A DNA stretch of 45,680 nt from the NCBI GenBank assembly GCA_045630965.1, contig JAZQTU010000038.1, forward strand, positions 1-45,680. The letters are read 5' to 3'. Under the pieces are notes generated by a model that saw only the letters and a program-made list of their open reading frames with translations, did no database searches and had not been told where the DNA came from. This stretch comes from HGM04593 sp045630965 (lineage in GTDB: Bacteria > Bacteroidota > Bacteroidia > Bacteroidales > Bacteroidaceae). Shown here piece by piece: positions 1 through 8,788 of this stretch; within the stretch, counting starts at the first letter, position 1, and each line of letters starts with the position of its first letter. The translations under genes and the position numbers were made by a program.

Positions 1-299
1 TTGCAGAAGAGGCTATGGATGCTGCTGCATGTATCGGTTGCGGTGCTTGTGTTGCTGCATGTAAGAACGGTTCAGCTATGTTGTTCGTTTCAGCAAAGGT
101 TAGCCAGTTCGCATTGTTGCCACAGGGTAAGGTTGAGGCTAAGAAGCGCGTTAAGGCAATGGTTGCCAAGATGGACGAGCTTGGTTTCGGTAACTGTACC
201 AACACCCGTGCTTGCGAGGCTGAGTGTCCAAAGTGTGTTTCAATCAGCAATATCGCCCGTTTGAACCGCGAGTTCATCAAGGCTAAGTTGAAAGATTGA
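1..299 (+). CDS. frdB: Fumarate reductase / succinate dehydrogenase iron-sulfur subunit, C-terminal part
   Basis: The reading frame enters from the left edge (first full codon at base 3) and stops at 297-299, so only about the last 98 residues are present. The cluster CIGCGACVAAC near the start and the later CTNTRACEAECP are the cysteine sets that hold the [4Fe-4S] and [3Fe-4S] centres in the C-terminal ferredoxin domain of FrdB/SdhB. The protein passes electrons between the flavoprotein subunit and the membrane quinone pool; in anaerobic Bacteroidales the complex normally works as fumarate reductase. The upstream flavoprotein and cytochrome b subunits are expected just outside the window. 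The gene ends at its own terminator, so it is transcriptionally separate from metF. Family is firm; the choice between frd and sdh naming is inference from lineage. Confidence 0.93.
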   Translation, partial: AEEAMDAAACIGCGACVAACKNGSAMLFVSAKVSQFALLPQGKVEAKKRVKAMVAKMDELGFGNCTNTRACEAECPKCVSISNIARLNREFIKAKLKD

Positions 300-320
300 T
301 AACTCCTTGTAATAATTATG

Positions 321-358
321 ATTCAGGCTGTTGCGTATGCGACAGCCTGAATTTTTTT
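321..358 (+). terminator. Intrinsic terminator of frdB
   Basis: An 11-bp stem (ATTCAGGCTGT at 321-331 pairing with 342-352) closes a short loop and is followed by a run of seven T. It lies 22 bp after the frdB stop. Confidence 0.92.
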
Positions 359-400
359 GTTATTTAATAATAAAAAATAGGTTTTTTCAACTCGTTGCAT

Positions 401-408
401 TAATTTTG
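401..408 (+). promoter_or_regulatory. Probable -7 element upstream of metF
   Basis: TAATTTTG matches the Bacteroidota -7 consensus TAnnTTTG and lies 26 bp before the metF start, after the frdB terminator. I see no good -33 TTTG at the usual spacing, so the assignment rests on the -7 element and position. Confidence 0.5.
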
Positions 409-434
409 TGTAATTTGTAGATTACATAAAGACG

Positions 435-1388
435 ATGCGAGTAATAGATTATATAAATTCATCATCAGAAACAGCCTTTTCGTTCGAGGTCTTGCCCCCG
501 CTTAAAGGCGTTGGAACCCGTGGCTTGTTTGCAAACATAGACAGGCTTATGGAGTTCAATCCCGGATATATAAATATTACTACTCATCATAGTGAACCTG
601 TATATCGTGATATGGGTAACGGTATGTTCAGTCTTGGCACAATACGTCGCCGTCCGGGAACGGTAGCTGTAGCTACTGCTATACATCATCGTTACGGTGT
701 GCCTGTAGTACCGCATATCCTTTGTAACGGTTACACTCTTGAGGATACCGAATATGCGCTTATCGACCTGCAGTTGTCGGGAATAACAGATATTCTTGTT
801 CTGCGTGGAGACAGATGCAAAAGCGATGCTAACACAGCTCCGGCAAAACAGGGTAACAAGTATGCCATTGATTTGCAAAGGCAGGTCAATCGCTTCAATG
901 AGGGCTTCTTTGTCGATGGCACGCAAATGAAGGAGAGGGGAGAGGCTTTCTCCTACGGTGTGGCATGTTACCCCGAAAAGCATGAAGAGGCACCGAATAT
1001 GGAGAGTGACCTCGCTGTACTCAAGCAAAAGGCTGATGCCGGTGCGGCGTATGCTGTTACGCAGATGTTTTTTGATAACGCAAAATATTTCTCGTTTGTG
1101 GAGCGTGCGCGTGCCATGGGTATAACAATTCCTATAATACCGGGAATAAAGCCTATGCATCGTTTGTCACAGCTTAATGTGCTGCCTAAGACATTCCATG
1201 TGGATTTGCCTGCAGAACTTGTTTCTGAGGTTCTTAAATGCAAGGATGAAGCATCTGTGGCACAAGTGGGTCGCGAATGGGGTATAGCACAGTGTCGCGA
1301 ACTTATGCAGCATGGTGTCCCGAGTATTCATTTTTACACTATCAATGCATTTGACAGTGTTTATGAGATAGCAAAAGCAATTTACTGA
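435..1388 (+). CDS. metF: Methylenetetrahydrofolate reductase
   Basis: This 317-residue protein has the full length of bacterial MetF, a FAD-dependent TIM barrel that reduces 5,10-methylene-tetrahydrofolate to 5-methyl-tetrahydrofolate for methionine synthesis. Family landmarks are visible in order: FSFEVLPP near the N-terminus (catalytic glutamate region), NITTHH, the PHILCNG stretch, LVLRGD around residue 120, and the AAYAVTQMFFDN segment around residue 210 that contributes to the FAD and folate sites. The ATG at 435 is preceded by a candidate -7 element. Its stop (TGA, 1386-1388) shares one base with the holB start, which implies co-transcription and translational coupling with holB. Confidence 0.95.
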   Translation: MRVIDYINSSSETAFSFEVLPPLKGVGTRGLFANIDRLMEFNPGYINITTHHSEPVYRDMGNGMFSLGTIRRRPGTVAVATAIHHRYGVPVVPHILCNGYTLEDTEYALIDLQLSGITDILVLRGDRCKSDANTAPAKQGNKYAIDLQRQVNRFNEGFFVDGTQMKERGEAFSYGVACYPEKHEEAPNMESDLAVLKQKADAGAAYAVTQMFFDNAKYFSFVERARAMGITIPIIPGIKPMHRLSQLNVLPKTFHVDLPAELVSEVLKCKDEASVAQVGREWGIAQCRELMQHGVPSIHFYTINAFDSVYEIAKAIY

Positions 1389-2527
1389 TGGGAGTTTTCT
1401 TTAAGGATATAATAGGACAGAAAGGTGTAGTAGGGCAGCTCAGACGTTGTGTCGATGAGAATTGTCTTGCCCATGCTTTGCTTATAACAGGTCCGCGTGG
1501 CAACGGTAAGCTTGCTATTGCCACAGCTCTTGCCAACTATCTGTTATGCGGAAACCGTTCAGGCGATGTGTGCGGTTCGTGTCCTGCGTGTGTCAAACTG
1601 GATAAGTTTATCCATAGCGACCTGCACTTTGTCTTTCCTGTGAAAAAAAGAAAGGGCAGTTCAAGCGACACTGCTCCTATCAGCGATGATTATATAACGG
1701 AGTGGCGTGAACTGTTGTCAAAAGGTGCATATTTCAGCTACGACGACTGGTTGCAGAAACTCGATGTGGAGAACCAGCAACCTATGATTTATGAGCGCGA
1801 GAGCAATGAGATTCTGCATAAGCTCTCAATGCAGTCTCGTGAAGGCGGATGGAAAATAGTCATCATCTGGTTGCCCGAAAAAATGAAAGAGGCTTGTTCA
1901 AACAAGTTGTTGAAGGTTATCGAGGAACCTCCAAAGGATACTCTCTTTCTGTTGGTTTCTGAAGAACCCGAAAAGATAATACCCACAATCCTTAGCCGTA
2001 CACAACGCATAGATGTTCCACGCATTGCAAGGGAGGATTTGGAAAGGGGATTGTCTGCACGTTACGGGCTTACAATCGAGGATGCCGCGCTAATAGCCCA
2101 GCAGAGTGGCGGCAATTGGGAGAAAGCCGAGGAACTGCTCTCTCTGAGCGATGAGAAGGCGCAATATCTTGATTTGTTCATGCAACTGATGCGTGTGGCG
2201 TATGCCCGTAACATTCGCGACATGAAAGCATGGAGTGAGCAGGTTGCAGCCCTCGGACGCGAACGACAAAAGCGTCTGCTCGACTATTGTCAGCGCATGA
2301 TACGGGAGAATTTCATAATGAACTTCAAGAACGATGAGATGTTATACATGTCGCAGGCAGAACGTAACTTCTCGGTACGTTTCTCTCCTTTTGTAAATGA
2401 GAACAATATCTTCGGGATAGTAGAGGAACTTTCCGAAGCACAAAGACATATAGAACAGAATGTTAATGCTAAAATGGTCTTTTTCGACATGTCGTTGAGA
2501 ATGATTGTATGGATCAAGAACAGATAA
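1388..2527 (+). CDS. holB: DNA polymerase III clamp loader, delta-prime subunit
   Basis: This 379-residue protein is an AAA+ clamp-loader subunit. A P-loop-like GPRGNGKL sits at residues 35-42 (the last position is Leu rather than Thr or Ser, so ATP binding may be weak, as is common for delta-prime). A four-cysteine zinc module follows at C54, C62, C65 and C68. The segment SNKLLKVIEEPP and the later LSRTQRIDV are the conserved delta-prime sensor region; the SRTQ motif corresponds to the SRC arginine-finger motif of relatives. It would help load the sliding clamp on primed DNA. It overlaps metF by one base and is followed after 12 bp by ricT, as in other Bacteroidales. Confidence 0.9.
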   Translation: MGVFFKDIIGQKGVVGQLRRCVDENCLAHALLITGPRGNGKLAIATALANYLLCGNRSGDVCGSCPACVKLDKFIHSDLHFVFPVKKRKGSSSDTAPISDDYITEWRELLSKGAYFSYDDWLQKLDVENQQPMIYERESNEILHKLSMQSREGGWKIVIIWLPEKMKEACSNKLLKVIEEPPKDTLFLLVSEEPEKIIPTILSRTQRIDVPRIAREDLERGLSARYGLTIEDAALIAQQSGGNWEKAEELLSLSDEKAQYLDLFMQLMRVAYARNIRDMKAWSEQVAALGRERQKRLLDYCQRMIRENFIMNFKNDEMLYMSQAERNFSVRFSPFVNENNIFGIVEELSEAQRHIEQNVNAKMVFFDMSLRMIVWIKNR

Positions 2528-2539
2528 AAGATTATTCTA

Positions 2540-3700
2540 ATGGAAAAAAAATATAAGGAAAATAACGGTTGTGCAGGAATTTGCTGTAAAGGTTGCGGCA
2601 GAATGGATGCGCCGTTGAACACATTCGATTGGCTTGCCGGTGTTCCCGAGAATGAGAACTATACTGACATTGTAGAGGTGCAGTTCAAGAATACTCATAA
2701 AGGATATTACAGGAACAGCAATAATATTCCTTTGCAAAAGGGTGATATAGTAGCAGTTGAGGCTAACCCAGGACATGATATCGGTACGGTTACAATGACC
2801 GGACGTCTTGTGCTTTTGCAGCTGAAGAAGACACGCCTGACTCCTGAAAGTGAGTTCAAACGTGTATATCGAAAGGCACGTCCGGTTGATATGGAGAAAT
2901 ATGCCGAAGCCAAAGCGCGTGAACATGATACGATGATACGCTCGCGACAGATAGCCAAGGATCTTAATCTTGACATGAAAATAGGAGATGTAGAGTATCA
3001 AGGTGACGGACAGAAAGCTATATTCTATTATATTGCAGACAATCGTGTCGATTTCCGTCAGCTTATAAAGGTTCTTGCAGATGTGTTCAAGATAAAAATT
3101 GAGATGAAGCAGATTGGTGCAAGACAGGAGGCCGGTCGCATTGGCGGTATTGGTCCTTGTGGACGCGAACTGTGTTGCGCCACATTCACTACAAATTTTG
3201 TTTCGGTATCAACATCTGCTGCACGTTTTCAGGATATTTCACTCAACCCGCAGAAATTGGCCGGTCAGTGTGCAAAACTCAAATGTTGTTTGAACTATGA
3301 AGTTGATGCGTATGTCGAGGCTTCACGTGGGTTGCCTAACCGTGATATTGAACTGGAAACGCAGGACGGTACATATTATTTCTTCAAGTGTGATATTATG
3401 CGTGGTGAAATCACATACTCCACAGACAAGCATATACCGGCAAATCTTGTGACAATAACCGGGCGCCGTGCTTTCGCAATTATAGAGATGAACAAGCGTG
3501 GTGAGCGTCCCGAAAGCCTTCAGGCTGACGGTGAACGTGAGAAGAAACGTTCTGTCGACCTGCTTGAACAGGAGAATATTGATCGTTTTGATAATATGCA
3601 ACGTGGTGGAAAGAAACGTCGTAAGGGAGGTCGTCCTGACCAGAAAAGAGGAAATGAAAGACGCGAGAAAGGTAAGAGCAACTCTCCGAAGGGTGAGTAA
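2540..3700 (+). CDS. ricT: PSP1-domain protein, RicT family
   Basis: The 386-residue protein carries the PSP1 C-terminal domain, with the signature GIGPCGRELCCATF followed by CAKLKCCLNYE, cysteine sets that bind an iron-sulfur cluster in the Bacillus Ric (YaaT/YlbF/YmcA) complex. An additional N-terminal cluster, CAGICCKGCGRMD, is visible near residues 11-23. The C-terminus from about residue 345 is a basic Lys/Arg-rich tail that looks disordered. In Firmicutes the complex affects RNA processing and phosphorelay control; the role in Bacteroidota is not established. It sits between holB and gldH, and gldH starts inside its 3' end. Confidence 0.85.
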   Translation: MEKKYKENNGCAGICCKGCGRMDAPLNTFDWLAGVPENENYTDIVEVQFKNTHKGYYRNSNNIPLQKGDIVAVEANPGHDIGTVTMTGRLVLLQLKKTRLTPESEFKRVYRKARPVDMEKYAEAKAREHDTMIRSRQIAKDLNLDMKIGDVEYQGDGQKAIFYYIADNRVDFRQLIKVLADVFKIKIEMKQIGARQEAGRIGGIGPCGRELCCATFTTNFVSVSTSAARFQDISLNPQKLAGQCAKLKCCLNYEVDAYVEASRGLPNRDIELETQDGTYYFFKCDIMRGEITYSTDKHIPANLVTITGRRAFAIIEMNKRGERPESLQADGEREKKRSVDLLEQENIDRFDNMQRGGKKRRKGGRPDQKRGNERREKGKSNSPKGE

Positions 3701-4136
3701 TCTTCTGCTGTTGATTTTTGTGCTGTGCGCATGTGATGCAACATGCTTCCACTCTTTCCGTACTGTGCAGGGGGAGTGGTGGCGTGCCGATACATTGGAT
3801 TACACATGCTATGGATTGGAAGGCGGTGCATACGGAATGTATGTTGAGACAAGAACAACTGCGCGTTACCGATATAAGAATCTTGTTATCTATGCAGAAT
3901 GCCGTGATAAAAGTGACAGTGTCCTCTATTCAGGAACGGTTCCTATTGTGGCTTATGACAGCAATGGTCATCGCGTTGGCTCTACAGCAGGAATGCTATA
4001 TCAGCAAAAGAGTGATATGATACTGATGAATCTACCTGCGTGCGATTCTTTGTCTATACGCTTGTTACATTCCATGCCGGAAAATCTTGTTGAAGGTGTT
4101 GAGGATGTCGGTGTCAAGCTTGTACGGCTGAACTAA
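3654..4136 (+). CDS. gldH: Gliding motility / type IX secretion lipoprotein GldH
   Basis: I place the start at the ATG at 3654 rather than at 3498 because it gives a compact lipoprotein signal: a basic N-terminus, then LLLLIFVLCAC with the lipobox cysteine at residue 27. The 160-residue product then shows the GldH pattern: HSF about four residues after the cysteine, W in EWWRADTLDY, and a beta-rich body with VPIVAYDSNGHRVG. GldH is an outer-membrane lipoprotein needed for gliding in flavobacteria, and it persists in non-gliding Bacteroidales. It overlaps the end of ricT by 47 bp in another frame, and its stop overlaps the rodA stop on the opposite strand. Confidence 0.83.
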   Translation: MKDARKVRATLRRVSNLLLLIFVLCACDATCFHSFRTVQGEWWRADTLDYTCYGLEGGAYGMYVETRTTARYRYKNLVIYAECRDKSDSVLYSGTVPIVAYDSNGHRVGSTAGMLYQQKSDMILMNLPACDSLSIRLLHSMPENLVEGVEDVGVKLVRLN

Positions 4137-5602
4137 CGTCTTCTGGTTTCACGGTCGGCATCTATTCTAAGAAATGTGAACAACAAAATAGAGAATCCAA
4201 GGAATGACGAACCTCCGTAACTGAAGAATGGTAATGGTATGCCAATTACCGGAACAAATCCTATTACCATGCCGATATTTATGGCGAAATGAAAAAAGAA
4301 TATTGATGCAAGGGCATATCCGTAGGCGCGCCCGAACCTGTCGTCCTGCCTTTCGGCGAGCGCAATAAGGCGTAGTATAAATGTTACAAAGCATACAAGT
4401 ACGAACGTCGATCCCAAAAAGCCCTGCTCTTCGCCAATAGTGCAGAATATGAAGTCTGTATCCTGCTCTGGTACATATTTCAATTTTGTCTGTGTACCGT
4501 TGAGAAAACCTTTACCGGTCAATCCCCCCGAACCTATGGCTATCTTTGACTGGTGTACGTTGTATCCTGCTCCTGAAAGGTCATCCTTCAGTCCTAAAAG
4601 AACCTCTATACGCACTTTTTGATGCGGCTCAAGTACGTTGTGCATAACATAGTCGCAGGAGTTGTAGAACAGTACTGCACCAAGTATATATAGTGCAATC
4701 CATAAGTTTCTTTTTTCCTTGTTGAGTCTTATACGCAACAGCAGATATATTGTGTTGAATGCCAGCAGCAGGTATTGACTGATCATTATATTGAACTCAA
4801 TAAGGTATATGGCAACCCAGTATGACAGCAGTGTACCTGCAATATTTGCTATTGCTAGTACAAGGAATGTCCTGTCATTCTTGCACCAGAACTTAACCAT
4901 GGCAATAGAGAATACCTGTATCAGTACTGTTACTGCATAAGGACCTGTTGATATCGGAAGCTCGTCAAACATGACGGTATCAAATTTTATGCCTACGACA
5001 AAATAGAATACAGCACTTATGGCCATAAGCAGGAATATACCAGTCATTCCTTCACGATACAGAACAATGAACAGCGACAGATAGACAAGAGCGCTTCCGG
5101 TCTCATTTTGAGCCACAATAACAATCATTGGCAACAGTATTATGGCAATGCTGCGTATGATATCGTTCTTGTTCTTTATATTGAATTCCCTTTGACCTAC
5201 ATAAGAAGCGAGTAGCAGTGTTGTAGCGAACTTCATGAATTCTGCCGGTTGAATACTGAATGATCCTATTGAAATCCAGGAATGTGATCCTTTGATATCC
5301 TTTGCAATGAAAATCGTAAGGATGCCTATAGCTATCGCTGTAATGTATATTATGCCTGAAAGGTTACGGTAAGTGTGCTTAGGAATGCATAACAGGAATA
5401 TTCCAGTGAAGAGTGATATGCCTATCCACATGGCCTGCTTGCCGCTTCTGTCGTCAAGGTTGAAGAATTCCAGGAAACTTGTTTCTATATAGCTGTGGCT
5501 TGCACCGCATATAGCAAGCCAGCCCATTACGGCAAGGGCTGTGAACAAGACTATTGTCCACCAGTCTATCCCTCTGATTATACTACCTCTCTTCGTTTCC
5601 AT
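4133..5602 (-). CDS. rodA: Peptidoglycan glycosyltransferase RodA (SEDS family)
   Basis: A SEDS polytopic membrane protein of 489 residues when started at 5602 (METKRGS); a longer frame extends upstream to 5692 but would run far into mrdA. It polymerises glycan strands for cell elongation, partnered by PBP2. Visible family marks are the first helix ending in WLAICGAS, FSIQPAEFMKFATTLLLASYV (conserved QPAE, where SEDS proteins carry functional residues), the loop GSGGLTGKGFLNGTQTKLKYVPEQDTDFIF, and the C-terminal GIPLPFFSYGGSSFLGF. The middle is longer than in E. coli RodA (about 370 residues), with extra hydrophobic segments, as usual in Bacteroidota. Last gene of the mre operon, overlapping mrdA by 20 bp. 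Confidence 0.95.
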   Translation of the reverse strand: METKRGSIIRGIDWWTIVLFTALAVMGWLAICGASHSYIETSFLEFFNLDDRSGKQAMWIGISLFTGIFLLCIPKHTYRNLSGIIYITAIAIGILTIFIAKDIKGSHSWISIGSFSIQPAEFMKFATTLLLASYVGQREFNIKNKNDIIRSIAIILLPMIVIVAQNETGSALVYLSLFIVLYREGMTGIFLLMAISAVFYFVVGIKFDTVMFDELPISTGPYAVTVLIQVFSIAMVKFWCKNDRTFLVLAIANIAGTLLSYWVAIYLIEFNIMISQYLLLAFNTIYLLLRIRLNKEKRNLWIALYILGAVLFYNSCDYVMHNVLEPHQKVRIEVLLGLKDDLSGAGYNVHQSKIAIGSGGLTGKGFLNGTQTKLKYVPEQDTDFIFCTIGEEQGFLGSTFVLVCFVTFILRLIALAERQDDRFGRAYGYALASIFFFHFAINIGMVIGFVPVIGIPLPFFSYGGSSFLGFSILLFTFLRIDADRETRRR

Positions 5603-7427
5603 AGTAGATTGCCCGTTTTTGAATGTGTCTTGCTTTCTCTTCGCTCTCCTCTGATAGGCTGCCGTTGATATATTTTTCCATGAGCAGTGCACCTATGGGA
5701 ACACCGAATTCTGCTCCAAACCCTCCGTTCTCAACATATACAGCAATGGCTATCTTGGGATTGTTTCTAGGCGCGAAACCCAGAAATGCCGAATGGTCTT
5801 TGCCTTTGTTCTGTGCCGTACCTGTTTTACCGCAGACATCCAGTCCGGGGATATTCGCCGCGTGGCAGGTACCGTCTGTTACAGCCATTCTCATGCCTTT
5901 TATTACCTCTTCATAAACTTCCGGGCTTATCATTGTCTTTTTAGGTGTTATGAAATCGGAGTTTATGGTATCGTTTTCAACAGCCTTTACAATATGTGGT
6001 GTAATGTATGTGCCCCTATTGGCTATTGTTGCTCCAAGGTTTGCAATCTGCAATGGGGTGAGTGTTACTTCTCCCTGACCTATTGATATGCTTATTACAG
6101 TTACTGCACGCCAATAGTTACCATAATGGCTGGTGTAATATTCTGCATTCGGAATCATTCCTCGTACTTCTCCCGGAAGGTCTACTCCTAATTTATATCC
6201 GAATCCCATGGATACCATGTAATCGCGCCATCTGTTCATGGCCTCTTTTGTACCACTGTATTTGTCGGCAGAGAACATTCGGTGTAATCCCCAACAGAAA
6301 TAGGCATTACATGATGTTGCTATGGCCGGTGCAAGTGCGGTTGGTGATGAGTGAGCATGGCAACCCAAGCGGAAGTTGTTGAATACGAAACCGTTTGAAC
6401 ATGGGAAAGCTGTCTTCGGTGTCACAATTCCCTCCTGCAGGAATACTGCTGCTTGAGATGTCTTGAATGTTGAACCGGGAGGGTATGTACCCATTATTGC
6501 GCGGTTAAGCAGAGGCTTGTTCTTGTCTGTAGCCAATTCGTGGTGATTCTTTCCACGCCAGCGTCCGGCAAGCAGTGACGGGTCATACGATGGTGCAGAA
6601 ACCATGCATAGAATTTCTCCTGTTGAAGGTTCAATGGCTACAATACTGCCAATTTTGTTTTCCATGAGCCGTTCACCTAACTCTTGTAGCTCAATATCAA
6701 GGCTCAATGTAATGTCCTTTCCTCTTACTGCAGCCGTGTCTAGGATACCATTCTGGTATTTTCCCTGTATTCGTCCCCTTGCATCGCGTAGGAGAACCTC
6801 TGTACCCTTCTTACCACGTAAAACCTCTTCGTATGAAGCCTCTATTCCCTGTAGCCCTATGTAATCGCCTCTGCGATAGTATGGATCCTTGTCTATTGTC
6901 CTCTGTGATACTTCGCCGATGTCACCAAGAAGAACGCCTGCAACATCATAGTTGTATTGTCTTATGGAACGCTTACGTACATAGAAACCTGGAAAACGGA
7001 ACATCTTTTCCTGAAACCTTGCAAACTCTTCTCCTGAAAGCAGTGTCATGAATTCCTGCTCGGTGTATGTTGAGTATCCGGGGTTGTAGCGCTTGTTCTT
7101 TACTCTTGCCATTCTGTCGTTGAATTCGTCAACGGTTATGTCAAGTGTCCTACACAGTTCAAGTGTGTCCACCTCCTTTATCTCACGTGGAACAAAGGTT
7201 ATGTCATATGATGCCTGGTTGTAAACGACGAGTTTACCGTTACGGTCGTACATCAGTCCGCGTGCTGGATATACGGTCTTCTTGTAGAAAGCGTTACTGT
7301 CCGCTTTTGTCTTGTAGTCATTGCTGTTTATCTGCAGGCTGTATATCTGGAATATGTATGTCAGGAGCACGAGGATTACGCTCCCTGCCAATATATACTT
7401 CCGCTTGTCGTAACTGTAATCTTTCAT
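5583..7427 (-). CDS. mrdA: Penicillin-binding protein 2 (transpeptidase of elongation)
   Basis: Class B PBP of 614 residues. A single N-terminal membrane helix (about residues 11-31) is followed by the PBP dimerisation domain, starting with ARGLMYDRNG, and the transpeptidase domain. The three catalytic motifs are present: S319-TFK, S372-CN and K534-TG. It cross-links peptidoglycan in the periplasm together with RodA. The C-terminus has a short charged extension. It lies one base downstream of mreD and overlaps rodA, giving a strictly coupled order mreB-mreC-mreD-mrdA-rodA. Confidence 0.96.
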   Translation of the reverse strand: MKDYSYDKRKYILAGSVILVLLTYIFQIYSLQINSNDYKTKADSNAFYKKTVYPARGLMYDRNGKLVVYNQASYDITFVPREIKEVDTLELCRTLDITVDEFNDRMARVKNKRYNPGYSTYTEQEFMTLLSGEEFARFQEKMFRFPGFYVRKRSIRQYNYDVAGVLLGDIGEVSQRTIDKDPYYRRGDYIGLQGIEASYEEVLRGKKGTEVLLRDARGRIQGKYQNGILDTAAVRGKDITLSLDIELQELGERLMENKIGSIVAIEPSTGEILCMVSAPSYDPSLLAGRWRGKNHHELATDKNKPLLNRAIMGTYPPGSTFKTSQAAVFLQEGIVTPKTAFPCSNGFVFNNFRLGCHAHSSPTALAPAIATSCNAYFCWGLHRMFSADKYSGTKEAMNRWRDYMVSMGFGYKLGVDLPGEVRGMIPNAEYYTSHYGNYWRAVTVISISIGQGEVTLTPLQIANLGATIANRGTYITPHIVKAVENDTINSDFITPKKTMISPEVYEEVIKGMRMAVTDGTCHAANIPGLDVCGKTGTAQNKGKDHSAFLGFAPRNNPKIAIAVYVENGGFGAEFGVPIGALLMEKYINGSLSEESEEKARHIQKRAIYYGNEER

Positions 7428-7428
7428 T

Positions 7429-7932
7429 TTATCTTTTTCCGGAGAATAGTTCGGTTACAACGGTAAACAACATTGTTAACAGTGTACTTGAAATAATGCT
7501 GACAAAAAGTGGTAGCGGGTTTGCAACAGTAAATAGTTCAAGGATGAATAATGCTGTAAAGAATGTTGATGTACACAGCAAAGAATAGATCATGTATCTT
7601 CCCCATGTCAGGCTCTTGACTCCGGGAATGAAATTGTCCGGCATGCCTTTCTGTGTGAATGGAGCGAGCATGTAATTTCGTATGCCGCCAAGTAGTGTCG
7701 TTGCAGCAGCATTCACTCCAGGCGTGTTGCAGAACATATCGACACTTATGCCAAATAGAAAACTCCAGATAAGTATTTCATTTCTTGTAGTGTGTCGTGG
7801 CAACTTGATAATGAAGATTATGAAAACAGATGCAGTGGCGTAACCGAAAAGATGTATCCGGCTGAATAAAAGAACCTGTACAAGCAATAACAGTACGAAG
7901 TTTCTTAACCTTATCAGTGTTTCTCTATTCAT
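7429..7932 (-). CDS. mreD: Rod shape-determining protein MreD
   Basis: A 167-residue hydrophobic protein with about five predicted membrane segments, beginning LRNFVLLLLVQVLLF and ending in a hydrophobic helix with a basic tail. The conserved patch LIWSFLFGISVDMFCNTPGVNAAATTLLGG matches the MreD family (D and a G-rich loop in the third helix). It couples the MreB filament and MreC to the PBP2-RodA synthase. Its start overlaps the mreC stop (ATGA, 7929-7932). Confidence 0.9.
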   Translation of the reverse strand: MNRETLIRLRNFVLLLLVQVLLFSRIHLFGYATASVFIIFIIKLPRHTTRNEILIWSFLFGISVDMFCNTPGVNAAATTLLGGIRNYMLAPFTQKGMPDNFIPGVKSLTWGRYMIYSLLCTSTFFTALFILELFTVANPLPLFVSIISSTLLTMLFTVVTELFSGKR

Positions 7933-8777
7933 TGTTTATAAAACTTCTTTTCAAGTTGTGACAGTTCGTCTTTTCCGCTGTTTCCAACAACAAAAACATT
8001 GCTGACCGATGAGAAATCGACAAACAACTCTACTTTAGCACGATAGAAAAGGCCGTCTTCGGAGTCTTCGAGGTTGCATATTCGTCCAACCGGGATGTTT
8101 GCCGGGAATATTGAGGAGAAACCGCTTGTTGTAACTGTGTCACCATTTTCAAACAAGGCATATCTTGGAAGGTCTACAAGGTATGAATAACGTGTGTCAT
8201 TGCCGTCCCATTGCAATGCGCAGAAACTGTTGCTACCTTTCACCCTGCAGTTGACATTGCTCTTGCTGTTAAGCAGCGGAATGACTACTGAATAGTTTGC
8301 CGACGATTGATAAACTATGCCGACAACTCCATTATTGTCGAATACTCCCATTTCGGCATTGACTCCGTCGTTTAGGCCTTTGTCAATGGTTATGTAGTTG
8401 TCAAACTTGTTGAGTGAGTTGTTTACTACTGTAGCTGTCTTGTAGAAAAATCCGTTGTCATTGTTCTGTGTCAACGGGTGTTCTGCAAGCAAATAGTTTT
8501 CTTTCAGTTCATTCAACTCATTACGTGTCTGTTCAAGTTCTTCAAGCAACGAGCGGTTGTGCTCTTTGAGTACGGAATTGTCGCCTTTCAGTGCAAAGTA
8601 ACTGTCAATGTCAGTTACTACAGAATATATTCCTCCGGCGAGGTTATTCGCTGAAGTGAACATGACTGCATTCTGGTAGTTGTTGAAACTGACAATAAGC
8701 ACAAAACTGATTCCCTCCAGCAATGCGAAAAGGAACCAGTGATTGTGCTTTATTAGAAAATTCAGTATCGTTTGCAC
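7929..8777 (-). CDS. mreC: Rod shape-determining protein MreC
   Basis: The 282-residue protein has an N-terminal membrane helix (about residues 14-32), a coiled coil (LKEHNRSLLEELEQTRNELNELKENYLL, about residues 70-98), and the two beta-barrel periplasmic domains of MreC, with the typical YITIDKGLNDGVNAEMGV and DTVTTSGFSSIFPANIPVG segments. It is the periplasmic scaffold that activates PBP2. It starts 11 bp after mreB and overlaps mreD by 4 bp. Confidence 0.94.
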   Translation of the reverse strand: MQTILNFLIKHNHWFLFALLEGISFVLIVSFNNYQNAVMFTSANNLAGGIYSVVTDIDSYFALKGDNSVLKEHNRSLLEELEQTRNELNELKENYLLAEHPLTQNNDNGFFYKTATVVNNSLNKFDNYITIDKGLNDGVNAEMGVFDNNGVVGIVYQSSANYSVVIPLLNSKSNVNCRVKGSNSFCALQWDGNDTRYSYLVDLPRYALFENGDTVTTSGFSSIFPANIPVGRICNLEDSEDGLFYRAKVELFVDFSSVSNVFVVGNSGKDELSQLEKKFYKQ

Positions 8778-8788
8778 GGTAGGAATAT

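Noticed and set aside
465..1160. 231-codon open frame on the minus strand opposite metF
   Set aside because: It lies wholly antisense to a well-supported metF, has a composition typical of a shadow frame and no recognisable domain.
3498..3653. N-terminal extension of gldH
   Set aside because: It overlaps the ricT coding end by about 200 bp and would bury the lipoprotein signal; the ATG at 3654 gives a normal signal peptide.
5603..5692. N-terminal extension of rodA
   Set aside because: It would overlap mrdA by more than 100 bp and adds a basic, non-conserved segment; start at 5602 fits the SEDS family.
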